From an uncultured Bacteroidales bacterium (lineage in GTDB: Bacteria > Bacteroidota > Bacteroidia > Bacteroidales > Bacteroidaceae), in NCBI GenBank assembly GCA_902779315.1, contig CACZBC010000006.1, positions 50,775 to 114,774 of the forward strand: DNA of 64,000 bases, written 5' to 3'. Both the position numbers and the translations under genes were made by a program. The notes beneath the pieces are model-generated. The model was not told the origin of the DNA and made no database searches. It saw nothing but the letters and a program-made list of their open reading frames with translations. Positions within the stretch are counted from its first letter, which is position 1, and each line of letters begins with the position of its first letter. This document shows, one piece after another, positions 18,675 through 28,496 of this stretch.

Positions 18675-19604
18675 ATGAATACGATACCTCCCATCACTAA
18701 AAACCTGCTCATCATCAATGTGCTGTGCTTCCTTGCCAGTCTGGCCTTTGCTTCTCACAACATAGACCTCGAGGAGATGTTCGGCCTGCACTTCTTTCTA
18801 GCCAGCAACTTCCGTCCCTGGCAAATCTTTACCTACATGTTCATGCACGCCAATTGGTCGCATCTCTTCTTCAACATGTTTGCCGTTTGGATGTTTGGCC
18901 GTATTATGGAGCAGACGATGGGCAGGAACAGATTCCTTTTCTACTATCTGACTTGCGGACTTGGAGCAGGTCTTGCTCAAGAACTCGTTCAGATGGCAGA
19001 GTATTGGTACTACGGCTTTGGCAATTACGGGCAAATAAATCTTGGTGACGCTATCGTTCCTATGGCTGACTACCTTAACCGTTGGAACACCGTTGGAGCC
19101 TCAGGAGCCGTCTATGGCATCTTGCTCTCTTTCGGCATGACGTTCCCCAACGAACGACTTTTCATCTTCCCCATACCCGTTCCCATCAAGGCAAAATACT
19201 TCGTCGTAGGCTATGCTGTCATCGAACTTCTGTCGGCTCTCTCACTCAGTAGCGATGGAGTGGCACACATGGCTCATCTTGGTGGCATGCTTGTTGGCCT
19301 GTTGCTTCTGCTCTATTGGCGTGGAGGAGGCGGGAGAGGCAATCGTGGCGGCTACAGCAGCTACGATCGAGGCAGTAACTCATGGGATAATTTCCGAAGT
19401 TGGTTCTCTTCCTTATTCAAGAAGAAAGAGCCACATATCGATGTTACTTATGGAGGCCGATACAATCAAGAGGCAGCCTATCGCCAACAGAAAAAGCAGG
19501 AAGAGGAAGAACTCAATCGCATCCTGGACAAAGTGAAGAAGAACGGCTACGAAGGTCTCACCAGTGAAGAGAAGAAGCGACTGTTTGACATAAGCAGAAA
19601 ATAA
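18675..19604 (+). CDS. Rhomboid-family intramembrane serine protease
   Basis: 309 residues with six core membrane segments. The catalytic dyad is Ser143 in TVGASGAVYG and His201 in VAHMAHLGGM, with the oxyanion and structural residues MHANWSHLFFNM (HxxxHxxxN) in place. A Gly/Arg/Ser-rich linker (GGGGRGNRGGYSSYDRGS) and a charged cytosolic tail (EEEELNRILDKVKKNGYEGL) follow, the latter typical of Bacteroidota rhomboids. It cleaves membrane-anchored substrates; targets unknown. The next gene begins 2 bp after its stop. Confidence 0.93.
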   Translation: MNTIPPITKNLLIINVLCFLASLAFASHNIDLEEMFGLHFFLASNFRPWQIFTYMFMHANWSHLFFNMFAVWMFGRIMEQTMGRNRFLFYYLTCGLGAGLAQELVQMAEYWYYGFGNYGQINLGDAIVPMADYLNRWNTVGASGAVYGILLSFGMTFPNERLFIFPIPVPIKAKYFVVGYAVIELLSALSLSSDGVAHMAHLGGMLVGLLLLLYWRGGGGRGNRGGYSSYDRGSNSWDNFRSWFSSLFKKKEPHIDVTYGGRYNQEAAYRQQKKQEEEELNRILDKVKKNGYEGLTSEEKKRLFDISRK

Positions 19605-19606
19605 TC

Positions 19607-20668
19607 ATGCTTAAACGACTCTCAATTAGTCTTTTCCTTGGCGCCAATCTCTGCACCATATTGTTATTATGGCTGTGTGTGGCATTGACATTCGTCTCGC
19701 CAGACGTTATGCCTCGGCTTTCGCTCCTCACTTTGGCATTCCCCATCTTTCTGGTTGTCGACATACTCTTCATCTTCTTTTGGCTTCTGTTTCATGCTCG
19801 ACTGGTATGGGTGCCTATTGTTGGAGCGCTCCTTGTTGGCAGCTACATCCTCGACTACTGCCCTATCCACTTCAGCAACAACAATAACAGCAACAAACTT
19901 GCCGACACAACCATAACTGTCGCGACCTTTAACGTCAGCTATATTGAAAGCGATGAAGAGAAACAAAACGAGTTGATTCGCTTCCTGAACACGGCCAATG
20001 CCGATATTGTCTGCCTGCAAGAGCTTAACAAAAGTTTCTTCAAAGACCATAAGGCTTGGCTAGACACAACAGCCTACCATACTCTGCAAAGCATTAATGT
20101 GGCTATACTTTCACGCCATCCATTTTTGAGCGAAGCCTTGAACATAGACTATCCGACACGCAGCAACCACAGCATAGCTTGCTGGATAGATTATCAAGGT
20201 GACAGTCTGCTCCTTGTCAACAACCATTTGGAAAGCACCCACCTAAGCACAGCAGAAAAGGACGATTATGCCAACGCCATCATAGAACCTGGCCGTCAAG
20301 CCATCGAAAACAGTTCGCGAATGCTTCTGGGCAAACTGAGTGAAGCCGCAGCCTATCGAGGAGCACAGGCCGACAGTATTTGCGCGCTTATAGACCACAG
20401 TGCAAGCCATCCTGTTATTGTCTGCGGAGACTTCAACGACACACCCATTTCATATACCTACCAAAAACTAGCCCGTCGCCTTACATCAGCCTATCGGGAG
20501 AAAGGCATGGGGCCAGGTTTTTCATTTTCCCAGCGTTTCTTTCCCGTACGCATCGACCACATCTTTTATTCCTCAAACTGGGCATGTCAGTCATGTTGCA
20601 TAGATAAAACCATTTCCACCTCTGACCACTACCCTCTCGTTGCTCGTTTGAGCAAAAAAGTTCATTAA
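19607..20668 (+). CDS. Membrane-anchored endonuclease/exonuclease/phosphatase family protein
   Basis: 353 residues. Three membrane segments occupy residues about 5-85, then an EEP domain: TVATFNVSYIE (metal/phosphate Asn), DIVCLQELNKSF (metal Glu), VNNHLEST, VCGDFNDTPISYTY (Asp/Asn) and a C-terminal DHYPLVARL (Asp-His). All catalytic positions are intact, unlike the paralogue at 39409. The family covers phosphodiesterases and nucleases; the substrate cannot be told. Coupled to the rhomboid gene with a 2-bp gap. Confidence 0.88.
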   Translation: MLKRLSISLFLGANLCTILLLWLCVALTFVSPDVMPRLSLLTLAFPIFLVVDILFIFFWLLFHARLVWVPIVGALLVGSYILDYCPIHFSNNNNSNKLADTTITVATFNVSYIESDEEKQNELIRFLNTANADIVCLQELNKSFFKDHKAWLDTTAYHTLQSINVAILSRHPFLSEALNIDYPTRSNHSIACWIDYQGDSLLLVNNHLESTHLSTAEKDDYANAIIEPGRQAIENSSRMLLGKLSEAAAYRGAQADSICALIDHSASHPVIVCGDFNDTPISYTYQKLARRLTSAYREKGMGPGFSFSQRFFPVRIDHIFYSSNWACQSCCIDKTISTSDHYPLVARLSKKVH

Positions 20669-20724
20669 ACTTTCTTTTTTGCATAAAAAATCCCTCTTTT
20701 GCTCTTTGTTTACGGAAAAAGTCT

Positions 20725-20732
20725 TATCTTTG
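20725..20732 (+). promoter_or_regulatory. Bacteroidota -7 box for secDF
   Basis: TATCTTTG then CACGC, 60 bp before the secDF ATG. Confidence 0.6.
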
Positions 20733-20792
20733 CACGCTATTATGCCAAAATGGAATAAAATATAAACAAAAAATTAAATAATTCTATTAACA

Positions 20793-23700
20793 ATGCAAAA
20801 CAAAGGATTTGTAAAGGTTTTCGCAGTTCTGCTGACACTTGTGTGTCTTTTCTATCTGAGCTTCTCCGTTGTGACCAATCACTTCGAAAGCAAAGTTGAA
20901 AAGCTTGCACAGACAGAAGGTCAGGCTGCTGCCGACCGCTACATGGATTCTCTGCTCAACAACAAGGTGTACTGCAATGTATGGACATTGAAGGAATGCC
21001 GCGAGATGGGCATTGGTCTTGGTCTTGACCTCAAGGGAGGTATGAATGTTATTCTGGAAGTCAGCGTGCCTGATGTCATCAAAGCACTTGCCGACCACAA
21101 AGAAGAGACAGATGAAAACTTCCGTAAGGCTGTTGAACAGGCCACAAAAGAGGCTGCTGCCAGCCAAAGTGATTTTATTACTTTATTCGTAAAGGACTAC
21201 AAAACTCTCGAGCCCAACAAGGCCCTCGCTGAACTCTTTGCCACACAACAACTTCGTGACAAAGTGACAACAAAGAGCACTGACAAGGAAGTCGAGAGCG
21301 TGCTTCGTGCTGAAGTTAAGAGTGCAATTGACAACTCTTACAATGTACTCCGCACCCGTATCGACCGCTTTGGTGTCGTACAGCCTAATATCCAGGCCCT
21401 CGAAGGTCAGGAAGGCCGCATCATGGTCGAAATGCCTGGCGTAAAGGAACCCGAACGCGTACGTAAGTTGCTGCAAGGCAGTGCCAACCTCGAATTCTGG
21501 GAGACCTACAATGCACAGGAGATTACTCCTTTCCTGATTACTCTTGACACTAAGCTTGCTGCCGCATTGAGTGGCATCAAGGAAGATGCCGCTGCTGCCG
21601 ACACAACACAAGTTGAAGAGGCTCCTGCCGACACAGCAAAGGCCGCTGCCGACCTCGCTTCTGCCGTTGCTGAGAACAGCGATGAAGAGACTGCATCAGC
21701 AACTGCTTCTGCTGCTGACCTCGAAAAGGCCCACAAGCAGAATCCTCTGCTGAGCCGTTTGAACCACAGATATGCTTATGGTTGCGTAGTTGGCGTTGCC
21801 AGCAAGCGCGACATGGATGCCATCAATGAACTCCTTGCTTCTCCTGAAGCTAAGGAAGTTCTTCCCTCCGATCTCCGCCTCAAGTGGGGTGTTAAGGGTA
21901 TGGGAGAAGGTGCCAATGCCAACACCTACGAACTGTATGCCATTAAGGTGACAGAGCGTAACGGTCGTGCTCCTCTGGAAGGTGACGTTGTTACCGATGC
22001 CAGCGACTCTTATGATCAGAGAGGTATGCCTTGCGTTAGCATGAAGATGAACGTCGATGGTGCACGTCGTTGGGCTGCCCTCACAAAGGCCAACCTGAAG
22101 CGTAGCGTAGCCATCGTGCTTGATGATAACGTTTACAGTGCTCCTACTGTACAGAGCGAAATCACTGGCGGTAATTCCGAAATTACTGGTCACTTCACTG
22201 CAGAAGACACTCGCGACCTCGCAAACGTGCTGAAGTCTGGTAAGATGCCTGCTCCTGCAAAGATTGTCAGCGAGGAAATCGTTGGTCCTTCTCTTGGTGC
22301 AGAATCTATCCGTCAGGGTATCTGGAGCTGCGTCATCGCCTTTGTCATCCTGATGATCTACATGATCACGATGTACGGCTTCATCCCAGGCATGGTTGCG
22401 AACTGCGCTCTTATCCTGAACCTCTTCTTCACAATCGGTATCCTGACTAGTTTCCAGGCTGCCCTCACCATGAGTGGTATCGCAGGTATGGTACTGTCGT
22501 TGGGTATGGCAGTCGATGCTAACGTGCTTATCTACGAGCGTACGAAGGAAGAGATGAAGGCAGGCAAGAAGGTTCGCGAAGCACTTGCAGCTGGTTACAG
22601 CAACGCTTTCAGCGCCATCTTCGACTCTAACTTGACGTCAGTCATCACGGCTATCATCCTTTACTACTTCGGTACAGGTCCTATCCGCGGCTTTGCAACT
22701 ACGTTGCTGATCGGTATCTGCGTCAGCTTCTTCACCGCAGTGTTCCTGACACGCGTCGTTTATACTCAGGTAATGGACAAGGACAAGTGGCTCGGCCTCA
22801 CATTCCGCACCGCTATTGGTGACAAGATTTCCTTCCAGAACCCGAACTTCAAGTTCATGAGCGCATACAAGAAGAGCTTCGCTATCTTCGGCACGTTGGC
22901 AGTCATCAGCATTGCCTTCATGTTCACTCGTGGCTTTAGCAAGAGTATTGACTTCACAGGTGGTCGCAACTTCGTGGTATTGTTCGAGAACAACGTACAA
23001 CCCGAGACCGTTCGCGGCTTGTTGGCCGAAGCATTCCCAGAAAGCAACACCAGCGCAATCGCACTTGGTACCGAAGGCAAAACCATCCGTATCTCTACGA
23101 ACTATCGCATTGAAGAGGACGGCATCGAAGTTGATAGCGAGATTGAAGAGAAGTTGTTCAACACCCTCAAGGGCGGCAACTTGTTGGCAAACGACCTTAC
23201 CCTGGAGAACTTCATCAACCGTGATGAGCGTGCTGGCGGTTCTATCATCAGCAGCCAGAAGGTAGGTCCTTCCGTAGCATCCGACATCACAAAGGGAGCC
23301 ATTTGGAGTGTCATTCTGGCCTTCATTGCCATCTTCGTGTACATCTTCATCCGTTTCCGCAACCTGTCGTTCTCTATTGGTGCCATCACCGCACTGGTTG
23401 TGGACATCATCCTCATCTTGGGTATGTACAGTATGTGCTGGGGCTGGATGCCATTCTCTCTTGAGATTGACCAGACGTTCATCGGTGCTGTGCTGACCGC
23501 TATCGGTTATTCCATCAACGATAAGGTGGTTGTATTCGACCGTATTCGCGAGTTCCTCCACCTGCATCCGAAGCGCGACAAGCAGGAGCTCTTCAATACT
23601 TCTTTGAACAGCACCTTGAACCGTACCATCAACACCTCTGTATCTACGTTCATCGTTCTTGCAGTTATCTTCTGCCTTGGCGGTGCCAGCATTCGCAGCT

Positions 23701-23819
23701 TCGCCTTTGCAATGATCTTGGGTGTCATCTTCGGTACGCTGTCTTCTATCTTCGTGGCTGCTCCCACAGCTTACCTCACCAGAGGCAAGAATATTGTTGA
23801 GGAGCCCGAGAAGAAGTAG
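20793..23819 (+). CDS. secDF: Protein translocase SecDF fusion
   Basis: 1008 residues. SecDF uses the proton gradient to complete protein export through SecYEG in the inner membrane. SecD part: GLGLDLKGGMNVILEV, RIMVEMPGVKEPERVRKLL, GGNSEITGHFTAEDTRDLA, then six membrane segments including GMVLSLGMAVDANVLIYER. SecF part from about 690: SIDFTGGRNFVVLFE, VGPSVASDITKGAIW and six more membrane segments. An Ala/Glu/Asp-rich low-complexity insert lies at about 260-310 within the periplasmic domain. A single fused gene is usual for Bacteroidota. It ends with a terminator at 23847-23884. Confidence 0.96.
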   Translation: MQNKGFVKVFAVLLTLVCLFYLSFSVVTNHFESKVEKLAQTEGQAAADRYMDSLLNNKVYCNVWTLKECREMGIGLGLDLKGGMNVILEVSVPDVIKALADHKEETDENFRKAVEQATKEAAASQSDFITLFVKDYKTLEPNKALAELFATQQLRDKVTTKSTDKEVESVLRAEVKSAIDNSYNVLRTRIDRFGVVQPNIQALEGQEGRIMVEMPGVKEPERVRKLLQGSANLEFWETYNAQEITPFLITLDTKLAAALSGIKEDAAAADTTQVEEAPADTAKAAADLASAVAENSDEETASATASAADLEKAHKQNPLLSRLNHRYAYGCVVGVASKRDMDAINELLASPEAKEVLPSDLRLKWGVKGMGEGANANTYELYAIKVTERNGRAPLEGDVVTDASDSYDQRGMPCVSMKMNVDGARRWAALTKANLKRSVAIVLDDNVYSAPTVQSEITGGNSEITGHFTAEDTRDLANVLKSGKMPAPAKIVSEEIVGPSLGAESIRQGIWSCVIAFVILMIYMITMYGFIPGMVANCALILNLFFTIGILTSFQAALTMSGIAGMVLSLGMAVDANVLIYERTKEEMKAGKKVREALAAGYSNAFSAIFDSNLTSVITAIILYYFGTGPIRGFATTLLIGICVSFFTAVFLTRVVYTQVMDKDKWLGLTFRTAIGDKISFQNPNFKFMSAYKKSFAIFGTLAVISIAFMFTRGFSKSIDFTGGRNFVVLFENNVQPETVRGLLAEAFPESNTSAIALGTEGKTIRISTNYRIEEDGIEVDSEIEEKLFNTLKGGNLLANDLTLENFINRDERAGGSIISSQKVGPSVASDITKGAIWSVILAFIAIFVYIFIRFRNLSFSIGAITALVVDIILILGMYSMCWGWMPFSLEIDQTFIGAVLTAIGYSINDKVVVFDRIREFLHLHPKRDKQELFNTSLNSTLNRTINTSVSTFIVLAVIFCLGGASIRSFAFAMILGVIFGTLSSIFVAAPTAYLTRGKNIVEEPEKK

Positions 23820-23846
23820 GATTCCGACTTTACACATCTTTATAAT

Positions 23847-23884
23847 AAGAGCCGCAGCACTGCCAAGTCAGGGTTGCGGCTCTT
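23847..23884 (+). terminator. Terminator of secDF
   Basis: AAGAGCCGCA and TGCGGCTCTT form a perfect 10-bp stem with an 18-nt loop, followed by CGTCTT. Array D starts 4 bp later. Confidence 0.75.
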
Positions 23885-23887
23885 CGT

Positions 23888-24041
23888 CTTATCAAACGTG
23901 GCATGTTATGATCGCAAACGTCACACTAGTAAATTGTAAACGTCACACTAGATGATTGCAAACGTCACACTAGATGATTGCAAACGTCACGTGCCACGTT
24001 TGCAATCATGGCACGTTACGTTTTTTATTTCGACACGTGAT
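23888..24041. repeat. 22-bp tandem array D
   Basis: Seven abutting units start at 23888, 23910, 23932, 23954, 23976, 23998 and 24020. Units 2-4 carry the CACACTAG core, the reverse complement of the CTAGTGTG core in arrays A and H. Unit 5 has CACGTGCC and unit 6 the inverse (GGCACGTT), so units 5-6 form a large dyad. Together with the secDF terminator and cysE promoter it fills the 301-bp gap before cysE. Confidence 0.88.
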
Positions 24042-24081
24042 AATTTTCAATTATCAATTTCGGATTGTCAATTTTATTTTG

Positions 24082-24089
24082 TACCTTTG
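24082..24089 (+). promoter_or_regulatory. Bacteroidota -7 box for cysE
   Basis: TACCTTTG then CAGC, 31 bp before the ATG at 24121. This rules out an in-frame start at 23974 inside array D. Confidence 0.65.
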
Positions 24090-24120
24090 CAGCAGTATTT
24101 ATTGTAAAGCACTCAAAGCC

Positions 24121-25050
24121 ATGAGTCCAAACGAACTCAACGACCTGCTGAAGCAGACCGTCAGCCGTCTTTCAGAGCCTGACTCACTACACGGCCTTTT
24201 CCATGAACACAATGATGGCGACCCGCTGCCCTCAGCTCCGGCTCTTGCCGAGATTATCGAACTTAGCCGAGCCATCCTGTTTCCAGGATTCTATGGGAAG
24301 TCCACGCTGAACAGCAAAACGCTCCCCTATCACATTGGTGTCAGTTTGGACCGCCTCAATCAACTGCTCACGCAACAGGTTTTGGCAGGCCTTTGTTTCC
24401 AATCCTGCGAGAAGGTACAGACGTGCGAACTGACAGAGAAGGCCCAAACGATTGCAGCTGAGTTCATCTCTCGCATGCCAGAGCTGCGAAGCATCCTCGC
24501 TACAGACGTCGAAGCGGCTTATAATGGTGATCCTGCAGCCGAGTCGTATGGCGAAATCATCAGTTGCTATCCGGTCATCAAAGCGATTAGCAGCTACCGA
24601 ATTGCCCACGAACTCCTGCTTTTGGGCGTGCCCTTGATTCCTCGCATCATTACTGAAATGGCCCATAGCGAAACAGGTATCGACATCCATCCGGGAGCTC
24701 AGATAGGTCATCACTTCACCATCGACCACGGAACTGGTGTTGTCATTGGAGCGACTTGCATCATTGGCAACTATGTCAAACTGTATCAAGGTGTTACGCT
24801 TGGCGCGAAGAGTTTCACGCTGGACGACAACGGCAATCCCGTCAAAGGCATTCCCCGCCACCCGATACTCGAGGATAATGTCATCGTTTACAGTAATGCG
24901 ACAGTCCTGGGACGCATCACCCTGGCTCAAGGCACCGTGATAGGCGGCAACGTCTGGGTAACCGAAAGCACGAAGCCGGGCGAGCAAATCATTCAGGCAA
25001 AAAAGCGAAAGAGCCAACTGGTAAGGCCCGAAGACTGGGGATGCCTGTGA
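24121..25050 (+). CDS. cysE: Serine O-acetyltransferase
   Basis: 309 residues from the ATG at 24121, placed by the -7 box at 24082-24089. The enzyme makes O-acetylserine from serine and acetyl-CoA for cysteine synthesis. The N-terminal helical half includes ISCYPVIKAISSYRIAHEL. The C-terminal left-handed beta-helix has the catalytic His/Asp region (TGIDIHPGAQIGHHFTIDHG) and TGVVIGATCIIGNYVKLYQG, followed by hexapeptide turns. It resembles the longer EpsC/CysE form with an extended N-terminus. The sulfhydrylase gene is not in the window. Confidence 0.93.
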   Translation: MSPNELNDLLKQTVSRLSEPDSLHGLFHEHNDGDPLPSAPALAEIIELSRAILFPGFYGKSTLNSKTLPYHIGVSLDRLNQLLTQQVLAGLCFQSCEKVQTCELTEKAQTIAAEFISRMPELRSILATDVEAAYNGDPAAESYGEIISCYPVIKAISSYRIAHELLLLGVPLIPRIITEMAHSETGIDIHPGAQIGHHFTIDHGTGVVIGATCIIGNYVKLYQGVTLGAKSFTLDDNGNPVKGIPRHPILEDNVIVYSNATVLGRITLAQGTVIGGNVWVTESTKPGEQIIQAKKRKSQLVRPEDWGCL

Positions 25051-25083
25051 TAGTCCATAATTCATAGTCCATAGTTCATAGTT
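25051..25083. repeat. Short AT-rich 14-bp direct repeat
   Basis: Two full copies and a partial of a 14-mer starting ATAGTCCATA (at 25050 and 25064) fill the space between cysE and rlmL. It is unrelated to the 22-bp family. Confidence 0.55.
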
Positions 25084-25100
25084 AAATAACAAGCTAACAA

Positions 25101-26588
25101 ATGCAGAATCCCAAGTGGAACACTCCAGCGAGCAAAACCGGAGAAGAGTTCGAAATGATAGCCAAGACCTTCCAAGGCCTTGAGACTGTGCTCGCGACGG
25201 AGCTTATAGACCTCGGCGCAAACAACATACAGATAGGACGCCGCATGGTGTCGTTCACCGGAGACAAGGAGCTCCTTTATCGTGCGAACTTCCAACTCCG
25301 CACGGCCATCCGCATCCTGATGCCCATCAAGCACTTCCGCGCCACCTCGGCCGATGAGGTGTACGAGGCTGTGCAGGAAATCGATTGGACAAACTACCTG
25401 ACTAACGAGACGACGTTCGCCGTGGATAGTGTGGTCTTCAGCCAAGAGTTCCGGCACTCTAAGTTTGTGGCCTACAAGGTGAAAGATGCTATTGTCGACC
25501 AGATGAGGGAGCGTACGGGAGGTCGTCCGAACATCCGTGTCACCAATCCCGACCTGCAGCTCCACATCCACATCGCTGAGTACGACTGCACCCTCTCGCT
25601 CGACACAAGCGGAGAAAGCCTGCATCGTCGTGGATACAGGCAAGAGACAGTAGAGGCTCCGCTGAATGAAGTCCTCGCTGCCGGCATTATTATGCTGACG
25701 GGTTGGAAGGGCGAATGCGACCTCATTGACCCGATGTGCGGCAGCGGAACCATAGCCATCGAGGCAGCTTTGATTGCCCGCGGCATCGCTCCTGGCGTGT
25801 ATCGCAAGGAATATGCCTTCGAGAAGTGGCCCGACTTTGACCAGGAACTCTTCGACAGCATATACGAAGATGAGTCAAAGGAGCACGAGTTCGAGCATCA
25901 CATCTACGGCTACGACATCAATCACAATGCTGTTGCCATTGCCACGACCAACGTCAAGGCTGCCGGCTTGAGCAAGGAAATCACCATCCAACAGCAGGAC
26001 TTCGCCGACTTCAAGCAGCCCGCGGAGAAAGCCATCATCATCACCAATCCCCCCTACGGCGAACGTATCTCGGCTCCGGACCTGCTTGGCCTCTACAAGA
26101 TGATAGGCAGCAAGTTCAAACACGACTTTACTGGCAACGACGCGTGGGTGCTCAGCTATCGCGAGGAATGCTTCGACCAGATCGGACTTAAACCGTCGCT
26201 CCGCACGCCGCTCTACAACGGAAGCCTCGAATGCGAACTCCGCAAGTACCAGATGTTCAGTGGAAAGTTCAACGACATGCGTGCCGAAGGAGGTGACATC
26301 AAAACCGCTCAGGAACGTCGCATGATGGCGGATCGCAAGCGATTTAAGCAACATCGCGACTTCAAGGAACGCCTCGAGGACGATCCTCGCGAGCGTTTCA
26401 CCCGCAAGAAGGACCGCGAAGACTATCGCAGAGGCAGCAAGAAAGGCGACTTCCGCAAGGAGTCCAGAGGCGAGCGCAAAGACTTCCGAGGTGATTCGCG
26501 CAAGGATTTCCGCGGAGACCGCAAGCCTTTCGACAAAAATAAACCCGTTAAGAAATATGGAAAGAAACGCTATGACGATGAAGATTAA
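25101..26588 (+). CDS. rlmL: THUMP-domain 23S rRNA (guanine-N2) methyltransferase, RlmL type
   Basis: 495 residues. An N-terminal THUMP domain (about 20-165; ELIDLGANNIQIGRRMVSF) precedes a Rossmann methyltransferase with DPMCGSGTIAIEAALIARG (SAM loop) and the catalytic ITNPPYGERI. The family methylates N2 of a guanine in 23S rRNA helix 74. The RlmK half found in E. coli is absent, as in most Bacteroidota. After about residue 405 a 90-residue basic tail repeats DFR/GDxR words (KDFRGDSRKDFRGDRKPFD) and is probably disordered and RNA-binding. Its 3' end overlaps the start of the peptidase gene by 17 bp. Met20 is an alternative start. Confidence 0.9.
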   Translation: MQNPKWNTPASKTGEEFEMIAKTFQGLETVLATELIDLGANNIQIGRRMVSFTGDKELLYRANFQLRTAIRILMPIKHFRATSADEVYEAVQEIDWTNYLTNETTFAVDSVVFSQEFRHSKFVAYKVKDAIVDQMRERTGGRPNIRVTNPDLQLHIHIAEYDCTLSLDTSGESLHRRGYRQETVEAPLNEVLAAGIIMLTGWKGECDLIDPMCGSGTIAIEAALIARGIAPGVYRKEYAFEKWPDFDQELFDSIYEDESKEHEFEHHIYGYDINHNAVAIATTNVKAAGLSKEITIQQQDFADFKQPAEKAIIITNPPYGERISAPDLLGLYKMIGSKFKHDFTGNDAWVLSYREECFDQIGLKPSLRTPLYNGSLECELRKYQMFSGKFNDMRAEGGDIKTAQERRMMADRKRFKQHRDFKERLEDDPRERFTRKKDREDYRRGSKKGDFRKESRGERKDFRGDSRKDFRGDRKPFDKNKPVKKYGKKRYDDED

Positions 26589-28485
26589 ATACCTTATTCT
26601 ATCACTCCTCATGCTCTCCACGACCGGTTCACTCTTCGCCCAAAAGCTCTTCACACTTGAAGAACTCAACTTCGGCGGGAAGAATGCTTCGAAGTTCTAC
26701 CCCGAGCGATGGCAACTGCGCTGGGACGGGAACCGACTCATCGATGCTGCCGACAGGTCAAACGTCATTGTGATTGACCCCAAGACGGGCAAAACTATCG
26801 AAGGCGAAACGGCCAGCCTCGATGCAAACAAGCGTTCGCGACACGAAGGAGAACTGGAATTCTGCAAAGCTTCCGGCGCTGTCGCATTCCTGCGCGACAA
26901 TAACCTGTTCGTTCTGGCTGCCGACGGCACCGAACATCAGTTGTCGAGCGACGGCTCGCGGGAGATTGTGTACGGTCAAAGCGTACATCGCGACGAGTTC
27001 GGCATCTATAAGGGAACCTTCTGGAGCCCCGACGGACAGCAGCTCGCCTTCTATCGCATGGACCAAAGCATGGTGGCAGATTACCAAACGGGACAGATCA
27101 TCTACCTTGACCTGGGCGATCCTACTGACAGATACTTCACCAACATTGCTTGGGCACCGGACGGAGGGACGCTCTATCTCTACGAGCTCAACCGCGACCA
27201 GAACCACACGACACTCGATGCCTACGATGCTGCAACAGGTCGCAAGCTCCGCACCCTGCGCGAGGAGAGTTCCGACAAGTACGTCGAGCCGCTCCACCCC
27301 ATTACCTTCTTGCCTTGGGACAACAGCAAGTTCATCTATTGGAGCTGGAAAGATGGCTTCAAGCACCTGTATCTGATGGACATCGAGGGCAAAGAACTCG
27401 GCCAACTCACCAGCGGTAAGTGGGTCGTGAAGGAGCTTGTCGGCTTCTGTCCAGCCACAAAGAGCGCCATCATCATCACTAAGGAAGCAGGCGACTTGCA
27501 GCGCAACATCTATCGTCTCGACCTGAAGACAAAGAAGCGCACGCTGCTCGACAACGGTCGCGGATGCCACTCCGCGCAGCTCTCTGCCGATGGGCGTTAC
27601 CTCATCGACACTTGGCAAGAACCGACTGTGCCGCGTGCCTGCGCCGTGACCGACACGAAGACTGGCAAGCAGAGCCTGCAAAGAACGGCTAAAGACCCGT
27701 GGGAAGGCTGGTATCAACCCATATTCGAGCAGGGCACCATCCTTGCTGCTGATGGCCAGACAACACTTTACTGGCGCATGGTCAAGCCGATGGACTTCGA
27801 TGCCTCGAAGAAGTATCCGACCGTCGTTTACGTCTATGGCGGCCCGCACGCCCATAATGTCGAGGCCTCCTGGCACTGGGGCTCGCGCTCCTGGGAGACC
27901 TACATGGCACAGAAAGGCTATATCCTCTTCATCCTCGACAACAGAGGAAGCGAGGACAGAGGCAGGGACTTCGAGCAAGTTACCTTCCGTCATCTGGGAC
28001 AAGAGGAGATGAAAGACCAAATGTGTGGTGTGGAATTCTTGAAGACATTACCTTATGTAGATGCCGACAGGCTTGGCGTTCATGGCTGGAGCTACGGCGG
28101 ATTCATGACGACATCGCTCATGACAACCTATCCCGACGCGTTCAAAGTGGGCGTGGCAGGTGGCCCTGTCATTGACTGGAAATGGTATGAAGTGATGTAC
28201 GGCGAACGGTACATGGACACGCCTCAGCAAAACCCCGAAGGCTACAAGCAAACGAGTTGCATCAACAAGGCAAAGAACCTGAAGGGCAAACTGCAGATCA
28301 TCATCGGCATGAACGACCCGACATGTGTTCCCCAGCACAGCCTGCAGTTCCTCAACGCCTGTGCAGAAGCCGGCACACAGCCCGACTTCTTCGTCTATCC
28401 AGGCGAGGGCCACAACATGGCAGGGCATAAGAGTGTCCACCTGCATGAGCGTATCACACAATACTTCGAAGATTATCTTAAATAG
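26572..28485 (+). CDS. Dipeptidyl peptidase IV (S9B family)
   Basis: 637 residues from the ATG at 26572 (ATG 26578 is equally possible); both give a signal peptide [14 protein letters not shown]...LFAQ. Starts further upstream lie deep in rlmL and would spoil the signal. The N-terminal eight-blade propeller includes [18 protein letters not shown]. The hydrolase domain has Ser507 in [11 protein letters not shown], Asp582 in [12 protein letters not shown] and His614 in GEGHNMAGH. It removes X-Pro dipeptides from peptides in the periplasm. It is slightly shorter than the typical 720-residue DPP IV. Overlap with rlmL suggests translational coupling. Confidence 0.93.
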   Translation: MTMKIKYLILSLLMLSTTGSLFAQKLFTLEELNFGGKNASKFYPERWQLRWDGNRLIDAADRSNVIVIDPKTGKTIEGETASLDANKRSRHEGELEFCKASGAVAFLRDNNLFVLAADGTEHQLSSDGSREIVYGQSVHRDEFGIYKGTFWSPDGQQLAFYRMDQSMVADYQTGQIIYLDLGDPTDRYFTNIAWAPDGGTLYLYELNRDQNHTTLDAYDAATGRKLRTLREESSDKYVEPLHPITFLPWDNSKFIYWSWKDGFKHLYLMDIEGKELGQLTSGKWVVKELVGFCPATKSAIIITKEAGDLQRNIYRLDLKTKKRTLLDNGRGCHSAQLSADGRYLIDTWQEPTVPRACAVTDTKTGKQSLQRTAKDPWEGWYQPIFEQGTILAADGQTTLYWRMVKPMDFDASKKYPTVVYVYGGPHAHNVEASWHWGSRSWETYMAQKGYILFILDNRGSEDRGRDFEQVTFRHLGQEEMKDQMCGVEFLKTLPYVDADRLGVHGWSYGGFMTTSLMTTYPDAFKVGVAGGPVIDWKWYEVMYGERYMDTPQQNPEGYKQTSCINKAKNLKGKLQIIIGMNDPTCVPQHSLQFLNACAEAGTQPDFFVYPGEGHNMAGHKSVHLHERITQYFEDYLK

Positions 28486-28496
28486 AATATAACGTT

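Noticed and set aside
22638-23837. 399-codon open frame opposite secDF
   Set aside because: Antisense shadow of a certain gene; Asp/Glu/His-rich with no domain.
23974-24120. Upstream start for cysE inside array D
   Set aside because: The -7 box at 24082-24089 lies inside this extension, and its sequence is repeat-derived.
26758-28020. 420-codon open frame opposite the DPP IV gene
   Set aside because: Antisense shadow; the peptidase frame has all catalytic motifs.
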